A stretch of DNA of 64,000 nucleotides from Candidatus Lumbricidiphila eiseniae. Its GTDB lineage: Bacteria > Actinomycetota > Actinomycetes > Actinomycetales > Microbacteriaceae. Position 1 is the stretch's first letter, and each line of letters opens with the position of its first letter. The notes under the pieces are model-generated. The model saw nothing but the letters and a program-made list of their open reading frames with translations. It was not told the DNA's origin and did not search any database. Positions 16,963 through 27,423 of this stretch are shown in pieces. The stretch covers positions 1 to 64,000 of the forward strand of contig NAEP01000042.1 of NCBI GenBank assembly GCA_002529645.1, given 5' to 3'. Position numbers and translations under genes: made by a program.

Positions 16963-18940
16963 CTAAAATGATGTGGGTTGATCGAGTCGGAGCGCAGTGG
17001 CAGCCTCAGAGGCCACCTGACTAGCAGCACCGATACGTGTGTGAATGACCATTCGTGCGGGTTGATCACTCGTTGGCGTTCCAAATGTCTGCAGGGCCAG
17101 TCCCGAAAGAATGTATGCGCTCGATAGTGTCTCGGGGTCGCGATCAAGGTCGGTAAGAATTCCGATCACCGTATATCCAGAACCAAGAAAGAAGATCGTG
17201 GATGCCGACTCGACAGAGGAAATATGGAGGACGGTGGCGAGGTCACTTCCGATCACAGCGACCGGCGCACTCCAGTTGTTGAGGATGTCACTGAACGGTA
17301 CGCCACTAACAAACCGGGCACCCACGGCTTCCAAGTAATCTGGTGACGCTGCTCGTACAGGAATCTTCGCCGTTTTGTCCGTGGATCGAGTGTTGTTGCC
17401 ACGTTGGACACGTCACTAAGCGGTAACTGCCACGAGATCCCCGAGCTCGTCATACCGTTGAGAGGGTCAATGTGCTTCTCAGCGTCGGCTGGAAAACTGG
17501 TCGATTTGTAGCCTCGGGTACCGACATCTGTGACCGTGACCGCCTGCGCACTGAGACGTGTAAACGCGTTGGAAACTTACCCTGCCGATGCCGCACCGAA
17601 CCCAGCGACCGCGACAATTGCGGCGATACCAAACGCTGTCACAAAGACAGTGAGCAGGGTCCTACCGATTCGCTGACCCAGTCCTGAGAGGCTCTCGATG
17701 AAAATCGTACCGACGCGTGCTCCGCAAACTCGGCGATGCACGAGGGCGACCTCTTGGACGTGGGTCTGCGCGGACCCTGCTGAAAGCAGCATCCCTGCAG
17801 CTTTCATACGGCCATCCTGAATGGTAATTTCGCGCTCTGCGAGCGCTGTGACCTTGTCGTTGTGGGTGACTATCACAACCGTCACTTCCTGTTTGTGGAG
17901 TTCGGCAAAAGGCTCAGCACCGATTCGCTGTTGATATGTCCAGGTTCCCGGTGGGCTCGTCACACAGGAGGATGTCGGGAGATCCCATGAGAGCGCGGGC
18001 GAGCGCGGGCGAGCGCGACCCGCTGCTGTTCACCGCCGGAGAGCGTTGCGGGTAGTGCGTCCATCCGATGTCCTAAAGCTATGCGTGTGAGAAGTTCTTC
18101 TGCCTCCGCAAGTCGGGCGGATGACGATGCACCGATGTAGAGATTTCCTAGCGCAACATTCTCAAGCGCAGTGCGGTTGTGTAAGAGATGAAACTTCTGG
18201 AAAACGAAACCTATGCACTGTGCTCTGATTCCGGAGCGTTGTCGATCACTCATATCCCCAACATCCTCGCCACTGAATGAGACTGTTCCGGAGGTTGGAC
18301 GATCAAGAAGGCCGATCACATTCAGAAGGGTGGACTTTCCAGAACCAGACTGGCCCCGGATCGCGACGAACTCACCTCGCTGAACATCAAGATCAATATC
18401 AGAGAGGATCCGCTGTGTTCCACGCACAACACTGACCCTTCGCAGAGACACTGACTGCTCTGCGGGTCGAGTTCCAGGCTCACTTGCCAACAAGAACTGT
18501 GTCTCCCGCGTACAGGTCGTCCTGGGGGGACGGGGTGATGGCAGCTTTACCGTCGGCGATCATTCCCGCCGACACCGCGTCACCTGTCCGGGCTATGACT
18601 TACCCTCAGAAACAGTCACGTAGTCCGTGCCCTTTGATCGTGAAGACAGCGCCGTTTCGGGTACAACAAGAGAATTAGAGGAGGCTTCTGACAGAGTGAT
18701 GACCATCCGTACGTCTTTCCCGATCCAGTCGCCCGGGACAGGCTCCGTCGTGGTGACGATGACCGGGTAACCGGAGGTCGCAACTCCGGAATCATTTCCG
18801 CTCTTGCCGCTGTCTCCCGTCGTGAAGGGGCCCACAGATTGCACCTGAGCGTCGAAACTCTTGCCGCTGATGTCACCTGTGATTACAGCGGCAAGATTCC
18901 TCCTTGACCTGTGACCCACCGCCGGCCTCAGACACCACAT
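16963..18940 (-). pseudogene. decayed MacAB-type tripartite ABC exporter (membrane-fusion protein, ATPase, FtsX/MacB permease fragments)
   Basis: ORF 17960-18493 is an ABC ATPase (GQSGSGKST, LSGGEQQRVALARA) that loses frame. ORF 17577-17963 holds the D-loop/H-loop end (VTVVIVTHNDK) plus the first permease TM. ORF 16963-17334 is MacB-core-like. ORF 18593-18940 is HlyD/MacA-like. Confidence 0.75.
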
Positions 18941-19002
18941 CAGCTACCCTCAATCCTCCTGTTGAGAACGTCAACAGGGAGGCCGTAGCCTCACTCGACA
19001 GT

Positions 19003-19092
19003 CGATCGCCCTCGTGCGCAGCGCTCTTGCTTTCTGAACATTCATTCCTCGATTCGGTTCATCCGATCGCCCTCGTGCGCAGCGCTCTTGCT
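19003..19092. repeat. CRISPR-like unit D: two identical 29-bp repeats with a 32-bp spacer
   Basis: cgatcgccctcgtgcgcagcgctcttgct at 19003-19031 and 19064-19092; period 61. Confidence 0.8.
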
Positions 19093-19982
19093 CACGAGAG
19101 CAGGAAAGCCCGGCACAAAACCGATTTCGTTCAGTGAAGTCACGTTGCCAATCAGGACGAAACCTCAATCTCGATACAGGGAACTGAGAGCACGAGCGGA
19201 GAGCGAGTCGTAAGTGCGAGGCTTCGCGGAGGCCTTCAGGTACCCGAGCCGCACCACGGCATCATTTAGTTGCATGACACCCGGCTCGACGCAACCACAC
19301 AAAGATATGTCGGCGACGTTGATTTAGAGGAGTTATTGGCTGCCTGCATTAACATATGGTTCACCTCGAAGATCGGCATCGAGCTGACTCGAGAGCTTGT
19401 CGAGCGCACCGCGATTATCCTGAATATACCTCGTATCGTAGGTACTTTGTACAGCCACGGCGGCGGCAACCAGATTCGTCCTATATTTTGCAATCGAAAT
19501 CCACCTGCACCATCGCGATCTGCCAAGCTGGCACGTAATTCTCCCGCACGAAGTGGAAAAACTCTCGTTCGGAGTCGTGTAGTCGAAACCTCGTCTTTTC
19601 ATGCGAGCACTTCATTTTGAACTACAGCGACATACCTCGAATCTCCAGTCGGTGTTTCAGGGCTTCCGTTCGGGAGCACCCCAGTGTGGGTGAAACCAAT
19701 TGACTCACGACTATCGAATACCCGAATCCCACACTTGTCTACAGCTATCTCCGGGATCGGAGGTAGCGTCAGCGGTTTAGGACTGGGCATTTCCTGATAA
19801 CCGGAGTGAGCTAATGAGTCTGTACCAAAAACATCCAACAAGAGAGACCGAACGACGCAATTTCTCGCACCAAAACACACATCTGCTGTGATCAAATTCA
19901 TGTCAGGTAACTGATACGTGGCGCTCGACCCCACCTTCCGAAGATAGGCATTAATGCGGTTCGCCTTCGCCACGATCAAATC

Positions 19983-20070
19983 AAGTATCCGCTGAGTAGA
20001 TGGTAAGGCACGCACGGCAACCGAGACATCCGGATATTCGGTGTAAGTATCCGCTGAGTAGAGGGAAAGG
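19983..20070. repeat. CRISPR-like unit E: two ~26-bp repeats, period 62
   Basis: aagtatccgctgagtagatggtaagg (19983-20008) and aagtatccgctgagtagagggaaagg (20045-20070). Confidence 0.6.
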
Positions 20071-20645
20071 GCTTATCAATCGATTCTACGAGCTACCGAT
20101 AATCGCTGCCGACAGACACCGACCCAATAGCGGGCTCCGACGCCCCGGTGGAACCCTGTCTTGTTCCCACACGCAAACACGCGGCCAACAATACCAATGA
20201 CACAGACGGAGACGAGGAGAGTCGACCGACGCAGGTCAATAGATCCGAATCCCCGCGGCAAGCACCGTCGCGACAACTGCTGCAACGACGTCTTTTCTAG
20301 CCTTGTTCACTGCTTGCCCATACTAATGTGATCTGTCACTCTGACAGACATCTCAGACGCTACTGCGTTACCCTGGCAGCTGCCTCAACCGATGCTGCGT
20401 ATGAGAACAATGTCTCACATAGGAACAGGCGGATGGGTTTGTCTTCATCCCGGTACACCGGAGGATGACACACAACGATATGCCTGGGCACATTCACTGG
20501 ACCTATACTCATCCCTGCGGTCGGTGACAGATCGTGTCGAATCGGCTAAACCACACCTGGGACACCGGTGGGGACACCACAAGCAAACCCCCACCGAGGC
20601 GTGCCTCACAAAGGAACAATACAGAATGACGGACGGAGTACGCAG

Positions 20646-21956
20646 ATGGACGATCTAGTCAATATCACATCGCGTCAATCAGCACGAAACCCTGGAATTG
20701 CCCGTCACGGTCGTCTCAAGCGAGCGAGTTTCTGGCGTTCCGCCACTAGACAAGTGTCACTTGTCCTCGCGGTCATCCTCGTGTCTGGAGCGGTCGTCAC
20801 CGCCTACGCGTTGCTGGATCTCGTGCACACAGCCAAACCGTCGGTGACGCTCGGGAACGAGAAGGTACTCGAGGGCGTCCCCGATGTTGGAGCTATTGAG
20901 GGCGGTGTCAACCTCCTCATTATCGGCAGCGACAGCGCGAAGGGGCAGGGCGCCGCGTTTGGTGAGGGAACAGACCGCACCGGCGTCCTCAACGACGTCA
21001 CCATCCTCTTCCACATCTCCCGGGACCACACCAATGCCTCCGTCGTGAGTTTTCCCCGCGATATGCTCGTGCCTGTTGAGGGATGCACCGACCCCGCGAA
21101 ACCCAGCCGCACCCTCTCCGCGCTATCGGGGGTCAAAATCAACACCCTGCTCAACTACGGCGGGATGCCCTGTGTCGTCAAGGCCGTGGAACAACTGACC
21201 GGAGTCACCATTCCGTTTGCCGGGATCGTGCAGTTTCTCGGCGTTGCCGCAATGTCAACGGCCGTGGGCGGGGTTCCGGTGTGCGTTGCCACGCAGCTCG
21301 ACGACAACTACACCGACACCCACCTCTCACCGGGAGAGCACACGCTGTCCGGCATCGACGCCCTGCAGTTCCTTCGCACACGGCACGGCGTGGGGGATGG
21401 CTCTGACCTCGGTCGAATTTCGAATCAGCAGGTGTTTCTCTCCGCGCTGGCACGCACGCTACAGTCGGATGGCACACTGAACGATCCGGTGAAGTTGTAC
21501 TCCCTCGCGAAGGCTGCCCTGTCCAACATGCAACTGTCCGACAGCCTCAACGATGTCACCCGACTTATTTCGATTGCGCGGGCGTTGAAAGACATCCCAC
21601 TCGATAAAATCGCGCTCGTTCAGTATCCGACCAGCTACACGCAGGGTGGCGGGGCGGTCAAACCAAACAGTTCCGCGAACCTCGTCAATAACGCACTTCA
21701 GGGGGATGTTGCGATCCAATTGTCCCCCGTAAGCCAAGAAAATAGCCCATTCGGCTCAAAAGTCGGCGCTGCCGCACCCGACCCCTCGGCGAGCAGGGCT
21801 CCCACTTCCACCACAGCCGCGCCGACCACCGGTGCCGTTGCCCCAACTGCTCCGTTCACGGTCGCGCCGACCCCGGAAACCCTCCCCGCTAATGTTCCCG
21901 GCCAGAGCGCTGCGGAAACCCGCTGCTCAGCCGGGCGGCCGCTGCGGGATCAGTAG
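20646..21956 (+). CDS. LytR-CpsA-Psr (LCP) family cell-wall glycopolymer ligase
   Basis: TM anchor then NLLIIGSDS...DRTGVLNDVTILFHISRDHTNASVVSFPRDM...RTRHGVGDGSDLGRISNQQ. Confidence 0.9.
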   Translation: MDDLVNITSRQSARNPGIARHGRLKRASFWRSATRQVSLVLAVILVSGAVVTAYALLDLVHTAKPSVTLGNEKVLEGVPDVGAIEGGVNLLIIGSDSAKGQGAAFGEGTDRTGVLNDVTILFHISRDHTNASVVSFPRDMLVPVEGCTDPAKPSRTLSALSGVKINTLLNYGGMPCVVKAVEQLTGVTIPFAGIVQFLGVAAMSTAVGGVPVCVATQLDDNYTDTHLSPGEHTLSGIDALQFLRTRHGVGDGSDLGRISNQQVFLSALARTLQSDGTLNDPVKLYSLAKAALSNMQLSDSLNDVTRLISIARALKDIPLDKIALVQYPTSYTQGGGAVKPNSSANLVNNALQGDVAIQLSPVSQENSPFGSKVGAAAPDPSASRAPTSTTAAPTTGAVAPTAPFTVAPTPETLPANVPGQSAAETRCSAGRPLRDQ

Positions 21957-22024
21957 CCACTCCGCCGCGGCTGAGAGGGCCGCCGTCGCGGGTGGGTGAC
22001 CACTGCGGGATCAGTGGCCACCCC
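21933..22024. repeat. CRISPR-like unit F: two ~28-31-bp repeats overlapping the LCP stop codon
   Basis: gggcggccgctgcgggatcagtagccactcc (21933) and gggtgaccactgcgggatcagtggccacccc (21994); 5 mismatches; period 61; dyad CCACT..AGTGG in copy 2. Confidence 0.65.
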
Positions 22025-22182
22025 CGGGCTAACCCCCTCACCGCACACTGGCAGGGTCAAACTAACCACCGCAGAATTACGCTTCCACCAGAGCCCAAGA
22101 ACGTGTAATACTAGGGGGGCGTCGAAGTCGATGCATCCCATCACAACGGATCGTCCGGCACGTACCTGCCGGTGAAGGAGAA

Positions 22183-23280
22183 ATGATCATGGCATCAGTT
22201 ACGTTTGACAACGCCACTCGCGTCTATGCGGGCGGAACCCGTCCGGCTGTTGACCAGCTCGACCTCGGAATCGCCGATGGTGAGTTCCTCGTTCTCGTTG
22301 GCCCCTCCGGTTGCGGAAAGTCAACTTCGCTGCGGATGCTCGCCGGCCTGGAAGAGGTCAATGAAGGCCGCATCCTTATTGGCGAGCGCGATGTGACTTC
22401 CGTGCCGCCCAAAGACCGTGACATCGCGATGGTATTCCAAAACTACGCCCTGTACCCGCACATGACGGTCGCTGAAAACATGGGGTTTGCGCTGAAAATC
22501 GCGGGCATCGGCAAGGAGGAGCGCGCAACCCGAGTGCTCGAAGCAGCCAAGCTGCTCGACCTCGAACCATACCTTGGTCGCAAACCAAAAGCGCTGTCGG
22601 GTGGTCAGCGTCAACGCGTTGCGATGGGACGCGCAATCGTGCGCCAACCGCAGGTATTCCTCATGGACGAGCCTCTCTCCAATCTCGACGCCAAGCTTCG
22701 CGTGCAAACCCGCACCCAGATCGCCTCGCTCCAGCGGCGACTCGGCGTCACGACGGTTTACGTCACGCACGACCAAACCGAAGCACTCACCATGGGTGAC
22801 CGGATCGCCGTGCTGAAGGACGGTGTTCTTCAGCAGGTGGGCACCCCGCGTGACCTGTACGAAAAGCCGAGCAACATCTTCGTGGCCGGCTTCATCGGAT
22901 CGCCCGCGATGAACCTGTTCCAGGCCGAGCTCACTGATCAGGGCATCATGTTCGGCACCGCGGTCGTTCCGGTTGATCGGGCTGTGCTCGCGGCAACCTC
23001 CGCCAAGACCGCAACCATCGGCGTTCGCCCCGAGGACATCACGGTCTCACCCACGGCCGGTAAGGGACTGGAGGTAAGTGTTGACCTCGTCGAGGAACTC
23101 GGCGCCGACGGCTACCTCTACGGCCACGCACTGGTTAATGACGCACGCACCGACATTGTCGCGCGCGTTGACGGGCGGGTGCATCCAAACGCCGGTGACA
23201 CCGTCTACCTCACGGCGACGCCAGACCACGTCCACCTCTTCGACATTGAGTCGGGTTTGGTTCTCGGTAATAAAGCCTAG
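22183..23280 (+). CDS. ABC transporter ATP-binding protein, UgpC/MsmK-type sugar importer ATPase
   Basis: GPSGCGKSTSLRMLAGLE...LSGGQRQRVAMGRAIVRQPQVFLMDEPLSNLDAKLR with C-terminal TOBE region. Confidence 0.9.
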   Translation: MIMASVTFDNATRVYAGGTRPAVDQLDLGIADGEFLVLVGPSGCGKSTSLRMLAGLEEVNEGRILIGERDVTSVPPKDRDIAMVFQNYALYPHMTVAENMGFALKIAGIGKEERATRVLEAAKLLDLEPYLGRKPKALSGGQRQRVAMGRAIVRQPQVFLMDEPLSNLDAKLRVQTRTQIASLQRRLGVTTVYVTHDQTEALTMGDRIAVLKDGVLQQVGTPRDLYEKPSNIFVAGFIGSPAMNLFQAELTDQGIMFGTAVVPVDRAVLAATSAKTATIGVRPEDITVSPTAGKGLEVSVDLVEELGADGYLYGHALVNDARTDIVARVDGRVHPNAGDTVYLTATPDHVHLFDIESGLVLGNKA

Positions 23281-23383
23281 TTCGGTCGTTGATCAATACT
23301 CGGCGGCGCGTCCTCTGGTCCGTTCGGATCGGCGCGCTGCCGGGTGTAGGTGTCGAAGGCCGTTGCGGCTACGCTGAACCACC

Positions 23384-24706
23384 ATGAGCAGCTCTCTCTC
23401 CATCACCTCGGCCATGACCGACCCGGCGCTGCTTGATCTGCCCTGGAACGTACCGCTCGAGTCTTGGCCCAACGACACAATCGCCACTCTCGCCAAGGGG
23501 ATTTCCCGCCACCTCGTTCGGTTCGCGCGCCTCAATGCGCATGTGCTTGCGGTAAAAGAAACCACCGGGGAAATGGCGGCCGCCGAGTACGAGATGCTTC
23601 GCCTGCTCCAGCGGTTAGACATCCCGTGTGTCGAACCGGTTGCGGTCATCACTGATCGCCGCGACCTCAGCGGCGAAGACCTCAAGCCCGTGCTCGTCAC
23701 CCGACACTTGCAATTTTCGCTGCCCTATCGTGCCCTCTTCTCGCAGACGCTCCGCCCCGATACTGCCACCCGCCTCGTCGATGCACTCGCAGTGCTGCTC
23801 GTGCGGTTGCATGTTGTCGGTTTTTTCTGGGGGGATGTCTCGCTCTCGAACACACTCTTTCGACGGGATGCCGGGGCGTTCGCCGCCTACCTGGTGGACG
23901 CCGAAACCGGCAAGTATTACGAATCCGGACTCTCTGACGGACAACGCGAACACGACCTTGAAATCGCCCGGGTCAATATCGCTGGTGAACTCTTTGACCT
24001 GGAAGCAGGTGGGCGGATCTCGGAGGAGCTCGACCCCGTGGCTGTCTCGGAGGGAATCCTCTCGGCCTATCGAAAATTGTGGCGAGAGCTGACCGGTTCA
24101 GAGTCGTTTGCGGCCGCAGAACGGTGGCGAATCAGCGAGCGCGTCAACCGTCTCAACGACCTCGGATTTGACATTGAAGAGCTCGCGATTGTCACCGATG
24201 ACAGCGGTTCAACCGTGCGTATTCAGCCAAAGGTGGTGGATGCCGGTCATCATCAGCGCCGACTCATCCGGCTCACTGGCCTTGATACCGGCGAAAACCA
24301 AGCTCGCCGACTGCTCAACGACCTCGACTCGTACCGGGCAAGCTACGGCTCAGCCAGCCTGAATGAGGAGATGGCCGCGCACGAGTGGCTGATGCGGGTG
24401 TTTGAACCGGTGGTGCGTGCCATCCCGGCTGATCTTCGCGGCAAACTGGAACCGGCCGAAGTGTTCCACCAGCTGCTCGAGCATCGATGGTATTTGGCAC
24501 AGAAGGCGGGCCAGGACATTCCGCTCTCGGAGGCCGTAAGTTCCTACATTGACGAAGTTCTTCGCCACCGGCGCGATGAGGCCACTATTCTGTCGCCACA
24601 CACGGGCACTGCCACCGCCGCACTGGAAGCCGTGCCACCCGATACCGCCGCGATCTCAACGAGCGATCCCGGAGAGAACGAAGCAGACTGGCGAGCTCAC
24701 GTCTGA
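23384..24706 (+). CDS. DUF4032 (kinase-like) protein
   Basis: HVLAVKETTGEMAAAEYEMLRLLQRLDIPCVEPVAVI...GFFWGDVSLSNTLFRRDAGAFAAYLVDAETG. Confidence 0.8.
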   Translation: MSSSLSITSAMTDPALLDLPWNVPLESWPNDTIATLAKGISRHLVRFARLNAHVLAVKETTGEMAAAEYEMLRLLQRLDIPCVEPVAVITDRRDLSGEDLKPVLVTRHLQFSLPYRALFSQTLRPDTATRLVDALAVLLVRLHVVGFFWGDVSLSNTLFRRDAGAFAAYLVDAETGKYYESGLSDGQREHDLEIARVNIAGELFDLEAGGRISEELDPVAVSEGILSAYRKLWRELTGSESFAAAERWRISERVNRLNDLGFDIEELAIVTDDSGSTVRIQPKVVDAGHHQRRLIRLTGLDTGENQARRLLNDLDSYRASYGSASLNEEMAAHEWLMRVFEPVVRAIPADLRGKLEPAEVFHQLLEHRWYLAQKAGQDIPLSEAVSSYIDEVLRHRRDEATILSPHTGTATAALEAVPPDTAAISTSDPGENEADWRAHV

Positions 24707-24721
24707 CACCGGTCCGCCCAT

Positions 24722-24809
24722 TCTGCTGTCCACGACACGGGAACAGGATACGGAATCATCGAACGCGACTCGGGCATCAACTCTGCTGTCCACGACACGG
24801 GAACAGGAT
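24722..24809. repeat. CRISPR-like unit G: two identical 28-bp repeats with a 32-bp spacer
   Basis: tctgctgtccacgacacgggaacaggat at 24722-24749 and 24782-24809; period 60; dyad CTGT(C)C..GG(A)ACAG. Confidence 0.8.
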
Positions 24810-25394
24810 GCTCCCGCGATTGTCCGCGCTGACGCTATCCAGCCCAGACCGTACGTCACAAGACGCGACACACCGAAGAACGTGACGCGCACGAGGCCCG
24901 ATTGAGTTCCTCAGTGCGCACTGTCCGCTGACGCGTACCGCCCTTCGCTGGCGCGCGCTGTCTCCCGCCGGCGCGCACCACCCACGTTCGGGGCGTGTTT
25001 ACCCGCACCCCTGGACCACTGTTCCCTGCCCGTCCCTACCGTCCGCCCGAGCTGTCCCCGTGTTGGTTCCGGGCTATTCACGCTTCTATCCGAGAAGAAA
25101 TTTTGAAGATTCGAACTGATAATAGGAAAGTTTGAACGGATAACAATAGAGTAGACGGGGGGCACCTGTCCCACGCGACGACCAAGAGCACGAGGACACG
25201 AGCCCACGATGAGTAAAAAGATGCTCCGAAGCGAGAAACTGCGACCAGCTCTAGTCGATCCGGTCGACATCACTGCAGCCACCAAGCGTGGCAGAGTGAC
25301 CGTCGTCGGTGAGGAAAACCGGGGAGACAGACGAAAACGTTGCGCGCACATCGCACGCAGAGTGTTGGAGGCGCGAGCTACTTTCCGACTTTAC

Positions 25395-25460
25395 GCGGGT
25401 GCACACACCGTGTTTCGTGCGGGTGCACACACCGTGTTTCGTGCGGGTGCACACACCGTG
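25395..25460. repeat. tandem 24-bp repeat, ~2.7 copies, upstream of the PlsC start
   Basis: gcgggtgcacacaccgtgtttcgt repeated head-to-tail without spacers. Confidence 0.85.
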
Positions 25461-25474
25461 CGCGGGGTGTTGGT

Positions 25475-26725
25475 ATGAACGCAGAACGCCTCGTCCGGTT
25501 CGTCACCTTTCACTTTGCAACGAGGGTCCTCCGGAAACACATCGGCACGATCGAGGGGCTTGAGCACATCCCGGCGGAGGGATCTTTTGTCCTGGTTCCC
25601 AACCACTCCAGCTATTTCGACCATTTTACGGTCGGGGCACTGATTGAGGCAGCACGCGGAACACCCACCTGGTTCTTAACCAAGCGGGAGAGCTTCGAGA
25701 AGCCACTGCCACGGCTGTGGGCGCAGGCATGGTATGCCATCCCCGTTGACCGTGACGCACCATCCCCGGGCACTATCCGCGAGGTTCAGCGGATACTCGC
25801 CTCCGGTGATGTGCTCTGTGTCTATCCGGAAGGAACTCGCGGCCCCGGGGATGTACTGCTTCCGTTCAGGCACGGTGCCTTCCGTTTCGCCCTCACAGAG
25901 GATGTCCCACTCATCCCACTCGGAATGGTTGGAACCAATTCGGTGCTACCCAGAGGCGATACGCGGTTTAAACCGGGCAAAGTGCATCTGGTCGTCGGTG
26001 CTCCCCTTGAGGTTCCGCTGACCGGAACCAAACAGCAAAAGGCGGAAATTCTCGCCCTCCGTGCTCGACCGTTGATCGAAAGCCTCATCGCGCGGGCAAA
26101 ACAGAACGCTGCGAACACTGACCATGAACACCTCGCACGCAAGAACGCGGCCGTGCTTGACGCCCGCATCACTGGCTCACTATCCGAAACATCCACACTG
26201 ACACGAAAAACCGTGGCACGCTTCATGCGGTTGACCCGACTGCTACTGGTCACCGCCCCACAAGATCCCGATCTTCGCTCACAACAGATTCGACTGAGAG
26301 GGCTTGCCGCAATGAATGCTCCCGCGGCACTCCGGGCTGTCTTTGCACCGTCAATTCGACGAGACGCCGAGGCGATCCTCCGTCAGGCTCCGGGCCATCG
26401 TGATGCGAGTTACCTGCTCGGTCGTTGGCACCTGATGATTCCAAAGATACTGGGTGGCCGCCTGCAAGACTCGATCCGCTATTTCGAGGCGTCTGCTCTG
26501 GCATCTGAGCCGGGCGATACCCGCGCACTGACCGGATTGGCTGACGCGTATCTTGCGTGCGACGACCGCGAGAACGCAATCGCTGCACTCCAAGCTATTA
26601 TCGCCGGAACGCCCCCGGAGCATCCTCGGTCGGAACCCCGCAGGAGAAAAGCTCAGCAGAAACTTACGAGCCTCACGTCCGTCACAGACAGTGGTTCCAG
26701 CCTAGATCAACGGCCAGGCCAATGA
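25475..26725 (+). CDS. PlsC-type 1-acylglycerol-3-phosphate acyltransferase with C-terminal TPR-like extension
   Basis: VPNHSSYFDHF (NHxxxxD), YPEGTR, plus C-terminal SYLLGRWHLMIPKILGGRLQDSIRYFEASALASEPGDTRALTGLADAYLA. Confidence 0.8.
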   Translation: MNAERLVRFVTFHFATRVLRKHIGTIEGLEHIPAEGSFVLVPNHSSYFDHFTVGALIEAARGTPTWFLTKRESFEKPLPRLWAQAWYAIPVDRDAPSPGTIREVQRILASGDVLCVYPEGTRGPGDVLLPFRHGAFRFALTEDVPLIPLGMVGTNSVLPRGDTRFKPGKVHLVVGAPLEVPLTGTKQQKAEILALRARPLIESLIARAKQNAANTDHEHLARKNAAVLDARITGSLSETSTLTRKTVARFMRLTRLLLVTAPQDPDLRSQQIRLRGLAAMNAPAALRAVFAPSIRRDAEAILRQAPGHRDASYLLGRWHLMIPKILGGRLQDSIRYFEASALASEPGDTRALTGLADAYLACDDRENAIAALQAIIAGTPPEHPRSEPRRRKAQQKLTSLTSVTDSGSSLDQRPGQ

Positions 26726-27423
26726 CGGTTCATGAGCACGCAAGAGTGGACACCGTTGAGCACCTCGGGCCTGCATTTTTCCACGGTGACTGTTTCATTG
26801 TGTTCGACGATAACTCACGCCTTCGATGGAGGCGGCCTGACCGACGAGAGTGGCGTCTCACCGAGATATGGCCGACAGAGAAAGAGCGACTGGGGATGGC
26901 TCAGCACATCGCACAGGGCGGGAAACTTCTCATCGTCGTGCCCATTACGAGTACTACCTACAGCGCTTTTGTAGAGGAAGTACCAACACACTATTCGACG
27001 GTTATTACGGGTTCTGGCGAAGAGCTGGTGGATTTTAGACTTGAGTCGCTTGACTGGTTACCAACTCCCCTCCGCGAGCACGCCGAAAATGCCCGCGAAC
27101 AGTTGAAGAAGCGATGGGGCAATGAACTGTGCCTACTCCGACCACCGGTGACAACCGCTAGGTTCAGTCACGAATACACGAATGTGGGTCTTGCCCTGCT
27201 GTGGCCAGATACTCCGCGGAGGCTGGTGGAACGTCATCTTGATGAACTCATCACGTCGGTATTTGACGTCCGGATAAGCCACCCGGTCAGCCATGAAAAC
27301 CTTGCTCTGTCCACGAAAGAGTCGGGCACTCGAATCCGTCCCCCATTGCAATTGGCACAGTCCGAAACCACTCGGATGATGCCGGAGGGGGAATCTAATA
27401 TGAATCCTGGGGTAACAATATGA
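26722..27423 (+). CDS. hypothetical protein in PlsC-MMPL operon
   Basis: ATGA overlaps with both neighbours indicate translational coupling. Confidence 0.65.
   Translation: MTVHEHARVDTVEHLGPAFFHGDCFIVFDDNSRLRWRRPDRREWRLTEIWPTEKERLGMAQHIAQGGKLLIVVPITSTTYSAFVEEVPTHYSTVITGSGEELVDFRLESLDWLPTPLREHAENAREQLKKRWGNELCLLRPPVTTARFSHEYTNVGLALLWPDTPRRLVERHLDELITSVFDVRISHPVSHENLALSTKESGTRIRPPLQLAQSETTRMMPEGESNMNPGVTI

Noticed and set aside
24750-24781. 15-nt match (cggaatcatcgaacg) between the unit G spacer and mqo (53137-53151) as evidence of self-derived spacer
   Set aside because: Match stops after 15 nt and covers less than half of the spacer; may be chance.
25395-25460. Tandem 24-bp repeat considered as another CRISPR-like unit
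   Set aside because: No spacer between copies and a 24-bp period, so it lacks the 60-61-bp geometry.
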